Notes: a model not told the origin generated them from the letters alone. 64,000 nt of DNA from Leptidea sinapis (GCF_905404315.1 NC_066304.1:5580001-5644000), one strand, 5' to 3'. Counted from the first letter of the stretch, positions 32,627 through 45,570 are shown. Program-made: numbers and translations.

Positions 32627-33090
32627 CCTGATAGATCTTGATGTTAAAAATCATAAAGTTACAAATTGCATTCTGTCTTTTATAAAAAAAAACACCTTTC
32701 AATGACAAAAAGCTGAATCACGGTTGTCAATATTTGAGTTTAACTCTTTTCAATGTTTGTAGACAAAAAGTTATCTGGTCTCCCATTCTGTGAGTCTTTA
32801 TAGCGAGATTTCGCAAACAACTGTGCCATTTGTCACGCAAACAATCCCTATTCTTGTATCATCGTGAGCATCGTAAATTCACCGCTGCTCCTAAAAAGTA
32901 TATGATACACTCGCTAACATATTGCCAGACGTAGTTTTGTACGCTTGAAAGTATCTTATCTCCAAAACTGAACTAGCTTCGTGCTGTTTCTGTGTGAATT
33001 TAAGAATATTCAACGCAATCAGTCCTGTGCTAACGTGTGTTGAGTTATAAGCTGTCGGTGGGAGAAAATCACATGCTTCGAAATAGGACG
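32627..33090. other. no recognised feature
   Basis: No convincing open frame or shared repeat. Confidence 0.3.
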
Positions 33091-33097
33091 CTATTAC

Positions 33098-33383
33098 CTG
33101 TATAGAAATTCGTAAAAATTTATTTCCAATATGACAGCGACAATTTTCGCATCGCCTGTACAGCGGATCACGAAATCATCCCCTTTGGAAGCTATAAGCG
33201 GGGCGCATGCGCGGAAGCCGGCGAGCCACTTCCCGCAGTCGTCATTAAGTGTACCGAGAAAAGCACACGTAACCTCTGGGTGCCATTTGACCTGCAGTGA
33301 CGACACTGTAACTCTATCCGCTCCTAATCCTCGTGGAGAAGTCCCTTGTGAAGTTGAAGTGCCATAGACCAGCCGAGACCTGA
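33098..33383 (-). CDS. candidate exon of an unidentified gene
   Basis: GC-richer than its surroundings. The minus strand is open for about 108 codons (roughly 33420-33094), with balanced, protein-like composition: VSSLQVKWHPEVTCAFLG, DDCGKWLAGFRACAPLIA, GDDFVIRCTGDAKIVAVILE. An acceptor-like CACTGCACAG precedes 33383 and a good donor CAG/GTAATA follows 33098. No initiator ATG lies early in the frame and I recognise no family. The plus strand also has a 78-codon frame here (33131-33367), so the strand is uncertain. Confidence 0.3.
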
Positions 33384-33399
33384 CTGTGCAGTGTTCGTT

Positions 33400-34044
33400 C
33401 GTATTGATTTTAAATTAAATATTCATTGAGGTTATAGGGTTACGAAAATCGCGGCTTGAATTCTTATGATGCCGACGTTCATGTAAGTTTCTTTGTAATT
33501 GTCGTGTTATTATCGAACTTGCATAATCATTGTAGAGTTTAAGAAGGCTTCTGTCAAGTATTATGTTTATATTTATTGCAAATAACTTATATTTATAATA
33601 ACTCTATACACTACCACCAGTAAAGTGTTTTAAAATACGCACCCCTAAATACAAGAACATAGTTTTAATAAAATATAATACCAAAAATGTAACATTCAAT
33701 TCTACATATTTCTGTAAAAATTCATTTTCCAAATAATATGTCGTTAAAATTATTTAAAGAAAGAATGATTCAACAACTGCAAGAATATCTTGGACTATAA
33801 CGTGTAAATATTTTACGCAGTGTAGTTGGTCGATAAAAGATAATCTAGAAACCTAATGGTTATCGATTGGCAATGAAAACGAATGAGTCACGAAGGGGCA
33901 TCCCGTGTGTTGATTAGTTGGAGGGTCTGTCCCCCGTCGTCATCGCTGACGTCTGGGGGACCACGGCCGAATGGTCGCTCTTTTATTGAATGCCCTTTGT
34001 TTGGATAGTGCTCATGAACATGTCTTGTATCTAATACAATTACG
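33400..34044. other. no recognised feature
   Basis: A GC-richer patch at 33890-33985 contains GTCCCCC and GGGGGAC words in inverted order (short hairpin). No ORF. Confidence 0.3.
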
Positions 34045-34480
34045 TATAATGTTAACACGAGGAACAAACATAAACTTGTTATGCCTACGACTCGGTTGGG
34101 TCGAGTTAGTAAGTCTTTTGTTGGGCGATGTATATGCTTCTACAATATGATCCCAGAAAATGTACACAACAAATATGTTACGAAATTTAAAAGAATTGTT
34201 AAAAAACGTTTGTGTGGGAAAGGTTATTATAGCATAAACGATTTTCTTAATGACACCACGGACTGGGATTTAAGCGAACACCCTCAGGCTCTTTAATTAT
34301 TAATGTTTATTGTACGATATTACATTGTAATCCATATTTTATATATAAAAAAAAGCCCGCTGAGTTTCTTGCGCCCATTCTTCTCAGGTCTGAGGCAGTC
34401 TCTTTTGAATGGTTGGTAGATTTTGACGTTCAATAAGTGATTATAAATCCTATTTTGAATAAAAATATTTGATTTTGAAT
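34045..34480 (+). mobile_element. LINE-B 3' end
   Basis: 34081-34296 encodes PTTRLGRVSKSFVGRCICFY, NMIPENV, KRIVKKRLCGKGYYSINDFL and a stop. Then the 3' UTR with GAGTTTCTTGCGCCCATTCT and a TTTTGAATAAAAATATTTGA end. 5'-truncated. Confidence 0.85.
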
Positions 34481-34759
34481 ATAATTGTTGAAAAAATCTT
34501 CACAATTTGCTTCACTAATCAATTTCAAGTAACTATTTATGTGAATTTTTTCCTGTATTACCTTAATTTCTACTCGTTAAAGTACAATAAATAATACGAA
34601 TTTAAAACCAGCATTTACGGGTAGATCGTTTCGTCATTGGTATTTTAAATAAGTTTTAAATTAATTTAATTATATTTTAAATATCCCAGTTTATTATTAT
34701 TTATTGTAATTAATTTGATTATTCGTTTTCTATGCATTGTATGCAAAATTTTTTTTACC

Positions 34760-34985
34760 CGCTTTTTATTAGCTTCACCTGTATGTGTGTTTGTTTGTAA
34801 TCGACTCATTAGGGCGCGATTTCGACCCACTTAAACGGCCAGATTTCGTTCAAACTTCGTAGATTTATCGAGGACCGATGACAATACATTAATTTTACAA
34901 AATTATTACATTTTTCAATTTGCAAAATAAGATTTTTGTTAATTTATATAATTTTCATATAATTCATATCATCATTCATATAAGG
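34760..34985 (+). repeat. interspersed repeat with CGCTTTTATTAGCTTCA-type head
   Basis: The best copy of the family also seen at 741-890. Followed by TTCATAT/ATTCATA repeats near 34955-34985. Confidence 0.5.
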
Positions 34986-36163
34986 CAGGAATTGATGTTA
35001 ATTTTAAATTTCTTTACTATTTTGTAGTTCGGTTTTGTATTAAAAACGTGTTTTTTTAGTTTTTTTAACTACTACATATTTATTTTACAAAAGAATGTTA
35101 ATTGTTGATTTTGCATTGTTATTTGGCATTATTACTGTGTTACGTACAATGTGGCAGTATTATAGAAAATTCGTTTCGGTGTAAATTATGTTTCTTAGGT
35201 TAATACAGCTATGCCGCAAATCATCATCAACACGTGGTCCGGCCACAAACAGGGCATCGTCAAGTTAGCTGAATGTACGGACTGGTGAACTCAATTGCAA
35301 TTTCCGTATTGCCGTTCATGCATGTGTATGTTCCCTTTGTGTTAGAGAGGTTCTATATACACATATATATCTATAGTCACTCTTCCTTAAAATAAGTTAA
35401 GAGGGTCTTTATCTATATCAGGTTCGTATGAACCCCAGCGAAGGAAATGGAAATCGGAAGTCGCCGCAAGCCGCGAAAATAATTTGCAGTTTATGCAGTG
35501 TCGCCAAGTGTAGCATGACATCGGTATACCTAAGCGTTTTAAATCGTTGAATTTTCTAATCCTTTGACATCTTAATACACGTCGCTCTGGTCACACTGTT
35601 ACGGAAAAATGGAAAAAATTTCAAGAATCATGGGTGGGCCAAAACTTTTCTGTTCCATTCGTACACACTGGTATTCCATAAAATAAACATAAACGCAACA
35701 GGAAAAGTAACACTTGAAGTAAATTTAGTCAAATTTAAGTTCAGAAATTGCAAGATACGACATTCAGACTACAATAATTGGTGGCATGCCAGCGAACGCT
35801 GGTCCCACAGACGGCAGGCACAAGAGCTTACACTCGTTCCAAGGATAACTAACATTTTAATGTACCCATAATTCACATCCACCCGTATAAGTCTGAATTT
35901 ATGATTATAGTTTTCATGGCCGAATATTCAAATTTCGTGCCGGTCTCAAATCTTTAATGTACATTTTATCATGACGACGAAGAACATTTCTTTATTCAAA
36001 TACTTTAAAGTTACAGTTTTTCTTTTAACTGACTCAGTTGTGTGTGTTATCTTAACATACGTAAAATCGTTGTATTTTACATCGTAACTACGCAGTGGTT
36101 TTATGTTTATAAGCACATCACACGTCATCTTGATGTATAAGAAAATCCTACGATGTTACTTAT
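34986..36163. other. no recognised feature
   Basis: AT-rich; no convincing frame. Confidence 0.35.
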
Positions 36164-36292
36164 ATTCAAATTCAAATTCAAAAATTTTTATTCAAAATAG
36201 GATTTATAATCACTTATTGAACGTCAAAATCTACCACCCATTCAAAAGAGACTGCCTCAGACCTGAGAAGAATGGGCGCAAGAAACTCTATA
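36164..36292 (-). mobile_element. LINE-B 3' UTR fragment
   Basis: TTCAAATTCAAATTCAAA, ATTCAAAATAGGATTTATAA, GAGAAGAATGGGCGCAAGAA. Severely 5'-truncated. Confidence 0.8.
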
Positions 36293-38280
36293 TGTTTTCA
36301 TTACTGTGTTAATCTGCCTGATGATCGATAATCGATACTTAGCCAGAAAGAACGTCTTCTCCGACTGGAAACTATATTTGGTCTAGATAAAATATATTAA
36401 CTATATGACCTGTTTATACCGTCTTTGTGTCTCTATGGAATATTAGTGATGTATTAGTTTCCTTAATGTACTCCATTAAAACTATGTTACAAAAGAAAAA
36501 AAAAGAATTTACGATGATGCAGTCACGGATATTTGTAGTAAATAAGCCCCAAACCTATTCATCATCGCAATAATTCAGGCTACAGCAAATAAAGAACGAT
36601 GCCTCGCAAAATTGTGTCTCAACTCGAAGGCTATGTTAAATAAAGGGGACTGCAGAATTTACTCTCATTCGATCCAATGAGGGGAGACGGCAACTTTAAC
36701 TATTTTCTTTGAAACATTTACAATGTATTATTGAAAGCCGTATAAGTGTCGGTGCATGTCCGTATTCCGTGTATCGAGTGCGTACACTAAGTCCGCGGAG
36801 GTGGTATTACAGTGAACTATTATGACAGGGTTACATGGGGTTTTTCTACTTTAAAAAATGATATGATAGTATAAAAGACAATCATACAGCTTACTACAGG
36901 GTTGGGTAAATACAAACAGGGTTGGGGAATAGGTATGCTTGTGATGAAATCTAAATTATTGGAAAAGGTGTAATAAACATTGGACTTTTATTAATTTTAT
37001 TATTCGGAAAAACGTATTTGGAATATTATTTGGAAATACATCAAATTAACGTAGGTACATGAGCAGGCTGTTTTCACCCACTAAATATTAAAAAACTGTA
37101 ACATTACAAATGGCCAATGGTTTGTGTTTTCTATCTATTTGCAATTTCAAGTATCCCAAGATTCTTTTAATTATTGGATTAGCACAGCTAAACAAGTCTG
37201 TATTGCTAAGTCAAAATAATAACTTATAACTGATTAGTATCCAATCTTACAAATCAGTCGCAAAATCAATTGTACCAATAAAATTTTTAAGAATTTGCAT
37301 ATCGTCATCATTCAAACTGTTAATATTAATTATTATAATAAAGATGAGAACTACAATGCTGTCGCTTTAAATAAACATTTGATTTATGTTATCAGAATAC
37401 GGCAGAGTGCCAAGTCAAGTACGAAAAGAAAGAAACTGGCGATGCATAAAGTCGTGTTTTAACAACTAATTAAAATTAAGTATAGCCATTTGTAGATTTA
37501 ATGATATTATTGATTTGTATTTATATGTATATTTATATTTGTTGTGGTAGTCATCTATGGTATGATGTCACATATATATTTTGAAAATTACCGAGAACTG
37601 AATAACTTTAAACTACATCTAAACTATTGCAAAACATTTTTATTAAACATCGAGAACCAACCAGGCACCATAATAAAACACAGCGAAAAGGTTGTATAGT
37701 TTAAATATATAAAAAAAAACATATTCATATACTTTATATGTTTTACGTTTATACTGTTATTTTTTTGTGTTTTTAATCACTATTACAATGACGTCACGAA
37801 ACTTACGGCGCCTCACCCTTTGTTATATTTTTAACACTTCGTTGAACTTAATATATCGTGACAGTAATTTATGCAAGAAACAAGAAATTAAGTTTAAATT
37901 TATGAATATTGCAGTCTATTATTAGTCCATCCTTTTAGTCAAAATCATGAAATGAGAGGATTGTGACAGTGTGTAGGCAGAGGGATCATGTAAGCCTTCC
38001 CTTGGCGGTCGTTGACATGCGATCGTTCCCTCTATTCTGAAAGCCTAGTCAATATGATAACTAGATTTCACTCTCGGCTGCTCCTTTTCAATCCCTACTA
38101 TACCTACTGGCTTCATATGTAAATTAGCTCGCTGCGTAATGCTGAACTTTCATATGCACGAGTTCCGTGATTATGTGTTTACTCAATGCTTGAGCTTCTT
38201 TGTGTTCTGACTTGATTGGATTTTTCTTTTTACCATAGTTTTATCACATGATTATCACCATACACTTTAATTTTATACTG
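36293..38280. other. long AT-rich stretch without recognised features
   Basis: No convincing open frame, tandem repeat or shared element over about 2 kb; possibly unique intergenic or intronic DNA. Confidence 0.4.
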
Positions 38281-38283
38281 TTA

Positions 38284-38421
38284 CCCCCTTATTCATAATA
38301 GTCTACTAACTTAAAGCATTACTAATTCTCATTCTGTCTTCTTCTATTGACCTAAGTCAGAATGAGAAAAAACACTCCTTAGCGGCTGTTATAAGTTAGC
38401 GGACCATTATAAATAAGGGGG
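38284..38421. mobile_element. Harbinger-type MITE
   Basis: 138 bp. TIRs of ~30 bp (CCCCCTTATTCATAATAGTC against the complement of the right end, CCCCCTTATTTATAATGGTC). TTA flanks both sides (38281-38283, 38422-38424). The interior also pairs (ATTCTCATTCTG with CAGAATGAGAA). Non-coding. Confidence 0.8.
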
Positions 38422-38424
38422 TTA

Positions 38425-39138
38425 TTGAATAATACGATGCAGCATAATAAAGATGTCTAAATAAAATGAGTAGTCTTAAGTATATAATTTTCATTATAAC
38501 TTTTGACACTTAAACATTTGAGAATGATGAGGTTTTAAGCATTTATTATTTACATTCATTATTTAGGTATAGTTAGGTAACTATATATACTTTTGTTGTA
38601 ATTAATTTATTTATATATTTTTTTGTAATTAAATAGGTGGACTAATACGTCAGCGGCAGAAATATAATAGCTATGCTCAGGTTTTTGACTGCGAAAGTAG
38701 CATAAATAAATTTAGCAACTTTATTTTTAGAATTTTCTATATTATTGTATTTTTCCATTAGATTTTTGCGTAAAATTTACATGTATATTATTATTTGTAA
38801 TTTTATTCACGCCACATTAATTTAATCCTTTCAAAAGTGCTTTATTTAAAGTTTGTTTTTTTCATTTACTGACGGAATTATTTCAATTCATTAGATAATA
38901 TTATTGATAACAAACCAAGAGCGGCGCTTTATTTCTTGATACTTTTGTATAAAATATAATTAATAATAGTTATAATATAATAGCATTATTTTAATGGTAC
39001 TAAAGCTTTTAAGTGATTATTTAATGCTTACTCAACAATACTCTGACGTTTTCATTTGTTACGATGAAAGGCTACTATGGCACTAGTTGACCGCCCGGGG
39101 CTCTGCTCGCTAACGCCTTTGTCTCACGTCTCAAGTTC
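38425..39138. other. no recognised feature
   Basis: Very AT-rich. Confidence 0.35.
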
Positions 39139-39567
39139 TATTTTTTTTTTATGGAATAGGAGGACAAACGAGCGTACGGGTCATCTGTTGTTAAGTGATC
39201 ACCGCCGCCCACAATCTCTTGCAACACCAGAGGAATCACAGCGTTGCCGGCCTTTAAGGAAGGTGTACGCGCTTTTTTTTGAAGGTACCCATGTCGTATC
39301 GTCCCGGAAACACCGCACATGGAAGCTCATTCCATAGCTTTGTAGTACGTGGAAGAAAGCTCCTTGAAAACCGCACTGTGGAGGACCGCCACACATCCAG
39401 ATGGTGAGGATGATATCCTAACTTGTGGCGTGTCGTGCGAAGGTGGTATTCGGCGGCAGGAATCAGGTTAAACAGCTCTTCGGAACACTCCCCGTGATAA
39501 ATGCGGTAGAAGACACACAATGAAGGGACGTCTCTACGCAACGCCAAGTGATCCAGCCGTTCACAGT
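39139..39567 (-). mobile_element. LINE-C 3' end, longest copy
   Basis: Minus frame 39547-39254 encodes ALRRDVPSLCVFYRIYHGEC, FNLIPAAEYHLRTTRHKLGY, HPHHLDVWRSSTVRFSRSFL and LWNELPCAVFPGRYDMGTFK, the C-terminus of a LINE reverse transcriptase protein. The 3' UTR ends in a T-run at 39139-39150 (A-tail on minus). A frameshift follows MGTFKK. Confidence 0.85.
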
Positions 39568-39730
39568 ATTATAGTTATACAGTAAATATTATAATTTAAC
39601 AATCTAATGTTGTTCGGGATTCGTCGGCGCCTGGATAATTGTGGGGTCTACTTTACATACATGGCTCGTGATAACTTTCTATTTGTTGGCAACTTTGATA
39701 TGTATATGTAGTACCTAGCTGTCGTCCACG

Positions 39731-40026
39731 TTTTTTTTATGACAATAAGGGACACGACGAGCAAGACGTTCAGGAGATGGTAATTGATACGTCCTGCCCA
39801 TTACAATGCAGTGACGCTCAGGATTCGAGAAAAAACCCAAAAACTCTGAGCAGCACTACAATCATAAGATGTTAAGTCTCATTTGCCCAGTAATTACACT
39901 ATCTACGGCGCCCTTTAGACCGAAACAAAATAATGCTTACTGCTTACTTATCTGTTTCACGGCAGAAGTAGGCGCCGTTGTGGTACCTATAATCTAGCCG
40001 GCACCCTGTGCAAAGAAGCCTCCCAC
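39731..40026 (-). mobile_element. Rep-R retroposon, copy 7
   Basis: Near full length, reaching the AGCCTCCCAC end. The block CTCGTCACCTTGAGACATAAG has an internal deletion. Confidence 0.7.
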
Positions 40027-40765
40027 ATGGAAGCTATAACCAGCAAAAATACTATGCCTGCATATATTATATAGCATGATAATACAAGGCATTTAGTTTG
40101 TCCCGACCTCTTGTTAATATTTGCAATCCCCCTTGCGGGTAAAAATTCGTAAAATCCGTCCTCAGGCCTTAGGTTCCAGAGATATCTTAATGGGTCAATA
40201 CATAAGTGAAAATATCATATATATTAAGTAAAATAATAATATGAGTTTTTCGTTATTATTTACAAAACTCAACAGAAATTATATTTTATTTCCAAAACGA
40301 TCGAGCCTTTAACCAAGGAGAATACTTCTCTAAGATCTCTGGTATTGCAGAGGTACAGGCATCAAGGGATATCTCACAACCAGTCACCCTCTTGTTCTTA
40401 CGCTAAATATAAAGAAAATTAATAGAAATGCGACAGACAATAAAATAAACAAAACAATATACCTATTTACAGCACCGATTAGATTATATAATCCTTCCAG
40501 ATGGGGATTTGTTTACGAGACTCATAGAATTTTTCTTTCTTTTTCAGGTAAGTAGTGCGTCTGCCTACATGTTGACTTATCCTGGCCAAGAATTTGTTAA
40601 AAAAAAAACGAGCAAGAAATTATAACGTGAGAACTGGGTATGTATGTGTTATCGTTAGTACCAGTGTTAAATACTCAAATAAAATTATATTCAAGGAAAG
40701 GGGAGCAAATTCATATAGAAACGCTTTATGTGAAAAGATGTTCATGTCTTATCTTATCTTTTTCT
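40027..40765. other. mostly unassigned
   Basis: 40125-40215 has a CTCAGGCCTTAGGTTCCAGA and GATATCTTAATGGGTCAATA block resembling 30620-30670 inverted (Helitron-like debris). No gene. Confidence 0.35.
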
Positions 40766-40880
40766 ACCTATATATATATAATGAAAATGGTCATTGTTTG
40801 AGGCACTTTCACGCCTAAACCACTGATCGTATCGACTTGAAACTACCAATATTCGAAATTGCGAAATTTATCCTAGCTGG
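40766..40880 (+). mobile_element. 5' part of the short element also at 25800-25962
   Basis: TATATATATAATGAAAATGG and CACGCCTAAACCACTGATCG in common, then divergence. Confidence 0.5.
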
Positions 40881-41329
40881 TTTATGGCTACTTATTTTTT
40901 TATTGTATTTGTAATAAGACGAATAAAATTTAATTTATTTCCTTCTAAAATTCACCTGTCTAGGAGATTTTCTTTTTCCCACAACTTTTGTTATAAACAC
41001 CTACTAAATAATACCACGTATTTCTTTTTTAAGGGCTGCCAACGGTTTGTTATTTCGCTGGTTTTGCTAGGGAGCATGGGTAAAAGTGATAACTTTGTTG
41101 TGGCTCGTAAAGTTTAAAAAAACCTTGAAAGTACCCGTAATTTTGTTTATGAGAATTGTTTTAAAGTACATTCGATTATGTGATATGATAACATTTAAAA
41201 CTAGCTTATTGACGAAGAGTTTTTCGTATTTTACAAATAATTCAGGTTTATTATATGTAAGACGTGTTACAAAATCGCTTTTGTCATTTGTTGGTCCCAC
41301 ATAGCTGGTTGCGTTAGTAATCATCATCA

Positions 41330-41815
41330 TTATGAAGAGTAACCAATTAATGATAAACATTTTATGTGCAATACGAGTACTGTATTTGGTTTGTTTTATG
41401 TTATGCGCGCTATTATATTGGGCGCTTAGGAAGAAGAATGAAAGGAAGATTGCCTTCAGCGAGAGAATAATAGAAAGGAGCATGCTAGGGATCCGAAAAA
41501 GACATAGAAAATAAACAATAAATATATAAGAGAAAAAACTAAACTCACGTAGCAAGGAACAGACGGCTGAAATTTAGTTGGGCAGATCATATATGCAGAT
41601 TAGACGATTCAAGATGGACGAAAAGTGTTACGGAATGGATAGCATGGGAAGGCTCTAGACAAAGATGGAGACAAAAGACGAGATGGTGTGAGAATTTTAC
41701 TCAAAGAGTTGGATTGGACTGGATGAGAAGAGCCCGAGATAGAGATTATTGGGAAAGTTTAGGGGAGGTCTTAGCTGTAGAGGCAACTAGACTACTTATT
41801 GCAAAGTAGCAGTAA
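41330..41815 (+). mobile_element. RTE-type LINE C-terminal remnant
   Basis: Frames contain RKIAFSERIIERSMLGIRKR, then further on LKFSWADHICRLDDSRWTKS, RQRWRQKTRWCENFTQRVGL, DWMRRARDRDYWESLGEVLA and a stop near 41806. This follows the RTE pattern W..HI.R..D.RW...V, RP..RW, W...A.DR..W...GE. Frame breaks between the parts. Distinct subfamily from 6930-7345. Confidence 0.7.
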
Positions 41816-44589
41816 TAAAGCTTTTTTTTACGTTTTTTTATGTAATTATTTAATTAAAATGTTTTGTTGCAAACACTTAATATTTCTATTTCTTTTTTAG
41901 ATTCTCGTACGTAATACTATTATCTCGCCATAGTTACATAGCGTAGTATTAAACCCGTCTATCAGCTATTTATTTCAGGATATTTATAGTTTATCCGTAC
42001 GAAAGCCCCGGATGTGAGATAACCCTAACGGGATTTGCTGTGATGTGAGTGTGCGACCGGGATGAAACGTCTTACGCATCGTGGATGCCAGGGGACCGCC
42101 CTCTCCCTATCGACAAGTTATAAGTTGGAAGGCTCGAGACTCGATGTAGCTGTATTAAAATGACTTCATATGTGTATGATAAATTGCGTTACAATATTCT
42201 CTCTCTTTTCTTCGATTTTGCTTAATAGGCGCCTATGTTTCACGAAATATCTTTTTTTCTTTATTTCTGTAACTGGTAGTCATAAATAGGAACTTATTTG
42301 TTTATAGTTTCGTCTATTCGTTTTCATGTCTGCATCCATATTGTACGTATGAGTTTCTGAACTCAGTACAGGATTAACAGCGATTACGATTCATGCAATT
42401 GGGTCGAAATATCGGCTTCAAATTAATAAAATATATATTGTGAGTCACAGTAATATTAACAACGTTTGGTGGATCTCGAAGTACTTAAATCCAAGACTAT
42501 TTTATGTGAGAATATATTCCGAGAACAAGTATGTGAGCCAATTCAATAAATGTGATTAATGTTTGAACTAAGAGTTAGAACGTATTGGGGAATACAGTTA
42601 AAATTGTCGGAAGAGTAGGTACTATATCACCTACCGTGTAGTGAGCCCAATGGTAGACAGGCGGTTACCACAAAAATAATTTCACATTTGGTTGTTCAAT
42701 TTTAATTATCTATTAATACATAGTTCGTAATATTCGCAATATGGCCAAATGTTGATTTCACAATAAAATTTACAATGTAAAGTTTAACTGTTCCTGTGTT
42801 GTGTGTAGTAGAGTATTGCTGTACTGCTTAACGCTTCAGATTATGATGCAGTCCAACGTCAGGTGGCTCTTTCTTTGACTTATATAAAATATTGCATCAG
42901 ATCATTTTGCTTAGTGAGCAGTCTGCACTGGTTGCTAAGATTATGTTTGTGTGTCTATGCCATCTCGATAAAAATAAGTGTGTGTGTACTTACGTATGCA
43001 CGCAAGAAGTTATACTTCTTTGGTGTAACAAAGCAAAAATCCTTAAAATTATTTATTCCTCGTGCTATTCTACGTTTGTAGAAAGAACAATATTGTAAAT
43101 ATCTTGCAACGATGGCTTTGACAATTAATTATTGAATAACTTTAACCCTTTGCCTGTCCTAATAATGGACGAAGAAACCAAGAAAATAACGAACGTCGCA
43201 AACGTCAGAAAATTTGAGGAACCAACTTCACCCTGTTACTTTTGTGTTGCAGTGATGCGCGCTCATCTTAAAATTTCACTCTCATCATTCTTCATCGCGC
43301 CTAAACAAGTATAACTTTCGGACAGGCTTGTTAAAAGTAATAGGCGTACGAAAGGCGATAAAGATACAAAGCAATATCGTACCGATCAGAAATATGTAGC
43401 ATTTGTCTGTCCTTACTAAAAAGCAGCCTGACGAATATGTTTACACAATGTATGCCACAGTTGTATTGAACATAATATCAAGTCTGGTCTCGGTATGTAG
43501 GTCTGCGCGATAAATTCTCTACTTTATTGTACACATAAAAAGTATAGGAAAGGCGACATCGTCTCAATCGAATTACTGCTACACGCTGCGTCAGCAGTTT
43601 TATAAGTTGTAGTTTATTCGGTCTTGAGCCGAGCAATTTAGTTTAACTAGGAATATTCTATATTGCCTCTAATGTTAATAAGGTAGTAGTAAAATCAATA
43701 ATCCTGTTGGGATTGCTATATTTGAAAAAACATTGAAACACGTGAAAAAAATGTGACAGAGTTAGATTAAAGATTGGTCTTCGCTGGGCTCCAGTCCTAC
43801 CGCACTACCTAAGAACAACAGCTTTTTATTACGGCAACTATTAGAAGATGATTGATGTAACATACGCTTCGTGTTATTTTACATTGAAATAAATAAAATA
43901 AAAAGTACATACTGATGATATGTGATCCCAGTGTCTTTCTTATTTCTTGAAGTATTATTTTTACACAATTTTACCACGCAACCCGGCATTTTAGTTTCAA
44001 TTATTAGCAAAGTTTAACAGAACATGTGGCACGTCAACGTTACATATTGTTCGAGACTGGCTCGAGTTCCATTTGGGCGTATTACTTGCCGAACTTTGTG
44101 ACTACGCCTGCGACCAATCTTGAATGTAAGGTGACAGAATTATTATTATGTGATGACATTATCGTTAAATATTCGTAAAAGACCCGACTTATAAAACGAT
44201 TTTGCAAGATAGCGTAGTCCATGCTATCTATAAGGGAATAGATTTTTTTTTTCTTTGTTTGAATGAAAATATAGGCACGCCGAGCCAGTTAACAATTGAT
44301 AGCTTTTAGTGATCATTATTACTGCGAACTTTTTTACCTTCTGCAGTATTTGTTCAAGGTTCAGAAAAGGTCGAAGATGGTGTGAATGAACTCTTAAGAT
44401 CAGTACCTAAGCTGACAGAGGAGTGTGCCTGAAATAAATTCACCGCAGCTACTTTTCTGGATTGTCAATATGTGTTTGAGTGCTCTCGACAGTGGCGAAT
44501 GGTAAAATTTACTTACAAAGCATTAATAAACCGATGAAGTATATGTATTGTTCGAAAAAACTATTCAATTAGCTTCCATTTTGGGGAAG
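41816..44589. other. long stretch without recognised genes
   Basis: 42385-42450 shares a short block (ACGATTCATGCA.TTGG, TCG..ATATCGGC, TCAA.AATAAAATATATAT) with 52755-52815. A 60-codon frame at 43132-43314 has no motif. A GC-richer patch lies at 42000-42140. Otherwise AT-rich. Confidence 0.35.
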
Positions 44590-44705
44590 TTTTATTGCGT
44601 TCTTTCTTCTTTCACAGAATGTCATTTTTTCTGAATCGGTGGTGGAAAAAATTCCAATAGAATTAATTTTTTAGGAAAAAATGTCTTTTGTAAATTTTCA
44701 AAGCA
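44590..44705 (+). mobile_element. old LINE-A 3' UTR fragment
   Basis: Diverged: TTGCGTTCTTTCTTCTTTCA, CTGAATCGGTGGTGG, AATTAATTTTTTAGGAAAAA keep the LINE-A order. Confidence 0.5.
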
Positions 44706-44751
44706 TTGCATACTATTAAAAATTTGGTCATCTTCACTAATCACGGCTGTT

Positions 44752-45004
44752 TATAATATTGACACACTTTTTACACAAATTATCTTGCCCCAAGTTAAGC
44801 ATTTATAGCCTGTGTTATCGGTTAGAAGACAACGATATATTTAATACAATATACTTACTTAAACATACATAAATACATTTAAACATCCATGACTCGGAAA
44901 CAAACATCCATATTCATCATATAAATGCTTGCATCTACCAGGATTCGAACCCGGGACCTCTAGCTTAGTAGGTAGGATCGCTAACCACTCGGCTATACAG
45001 GTCG
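44752..45004 (-). mobile_element. tRNA-derived SINE, copy 2
   Basis: On minus the head reads GACCTGTATAGCCGAGTGGT (A-box) and GGGTTCGAATCCTGG (B-box). The body has TTAAATATATCGTTGTCTTC and the tail GGGGCAAGATAATTTGTG. Matches 26117-26357. Confidence 0.8.
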
Positions 45005-45334
45005 TTGTTTATAGACAATGGGGATCTTCAGCGTCTCCATTCGCTCTTCGAGATCTTTCTTAGGAACTTTTCACGTACTTTTCTGAATAGACCAAGCAGC
45101 CCGCACTATCAATACGTAGTTGGAACATTAATACTTAATCTGCACTTTACTGTCTGCACTGTGTTATATTGGTGTAGGCAAATATACTCTAAAATACTTT
45201 CTTTTTAATATGAATAGGAGGCAAACTGGAGTAAACTAGAGGACTAGTCGCATGTGATTACCGATTATGTCGAATTGACTTGGATATACCGGATATACAG
45301 GTCAAATAGCTTATTGAAACACTTACCGAAATAT
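45005..45334. other. no recognised feature
   Basis: A 67-codon frame at 45005-45208 without a motif. Confidence 0.3.
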
Positions 45335-45570
45335 ACACAAGAAGAGACAATTAATAGTTATTTATGCAACTGTTGTGTAATAAGGGGTATTAAAACACGA
45401 ATGTGGATCTCACTAGGCGAAGCCGAGTGTGATAATAGTATCACATGAGTGTTTTAATACCTAATTATCAACAGTTGCATACAAGACTTTATCTACACCC
45501 AGAATATGAATCCTCTTAAAGATTCTGAAACAGTTAGCTTACTGCTAACATTAAAACACCAGTCCTAATA
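45335..45570 (+). mobile_element. MITE of the CAACTGTTG family, left of an inverted pair
   Basis: GTTATTTATGCAACTGTTGT paired with TATCAACAGTTGCAT (hairpin 45358-45480), then TTTATCTACACCC, AGATTCTGAAACAGTTAGCT and CTAACATTAAAACACC. Other copies: 45900-46105 (inverted), 53564-53765, 59405-59710. Confidence 0.65.

Noticed and set aside
41067..41555. 162-codon minus-strand open frame as a gene
   Set aside because: Low-complexity Ile/Phe/Leu composition in AT-rich DNA and antisense overlap with an RTE fragment; no motif.
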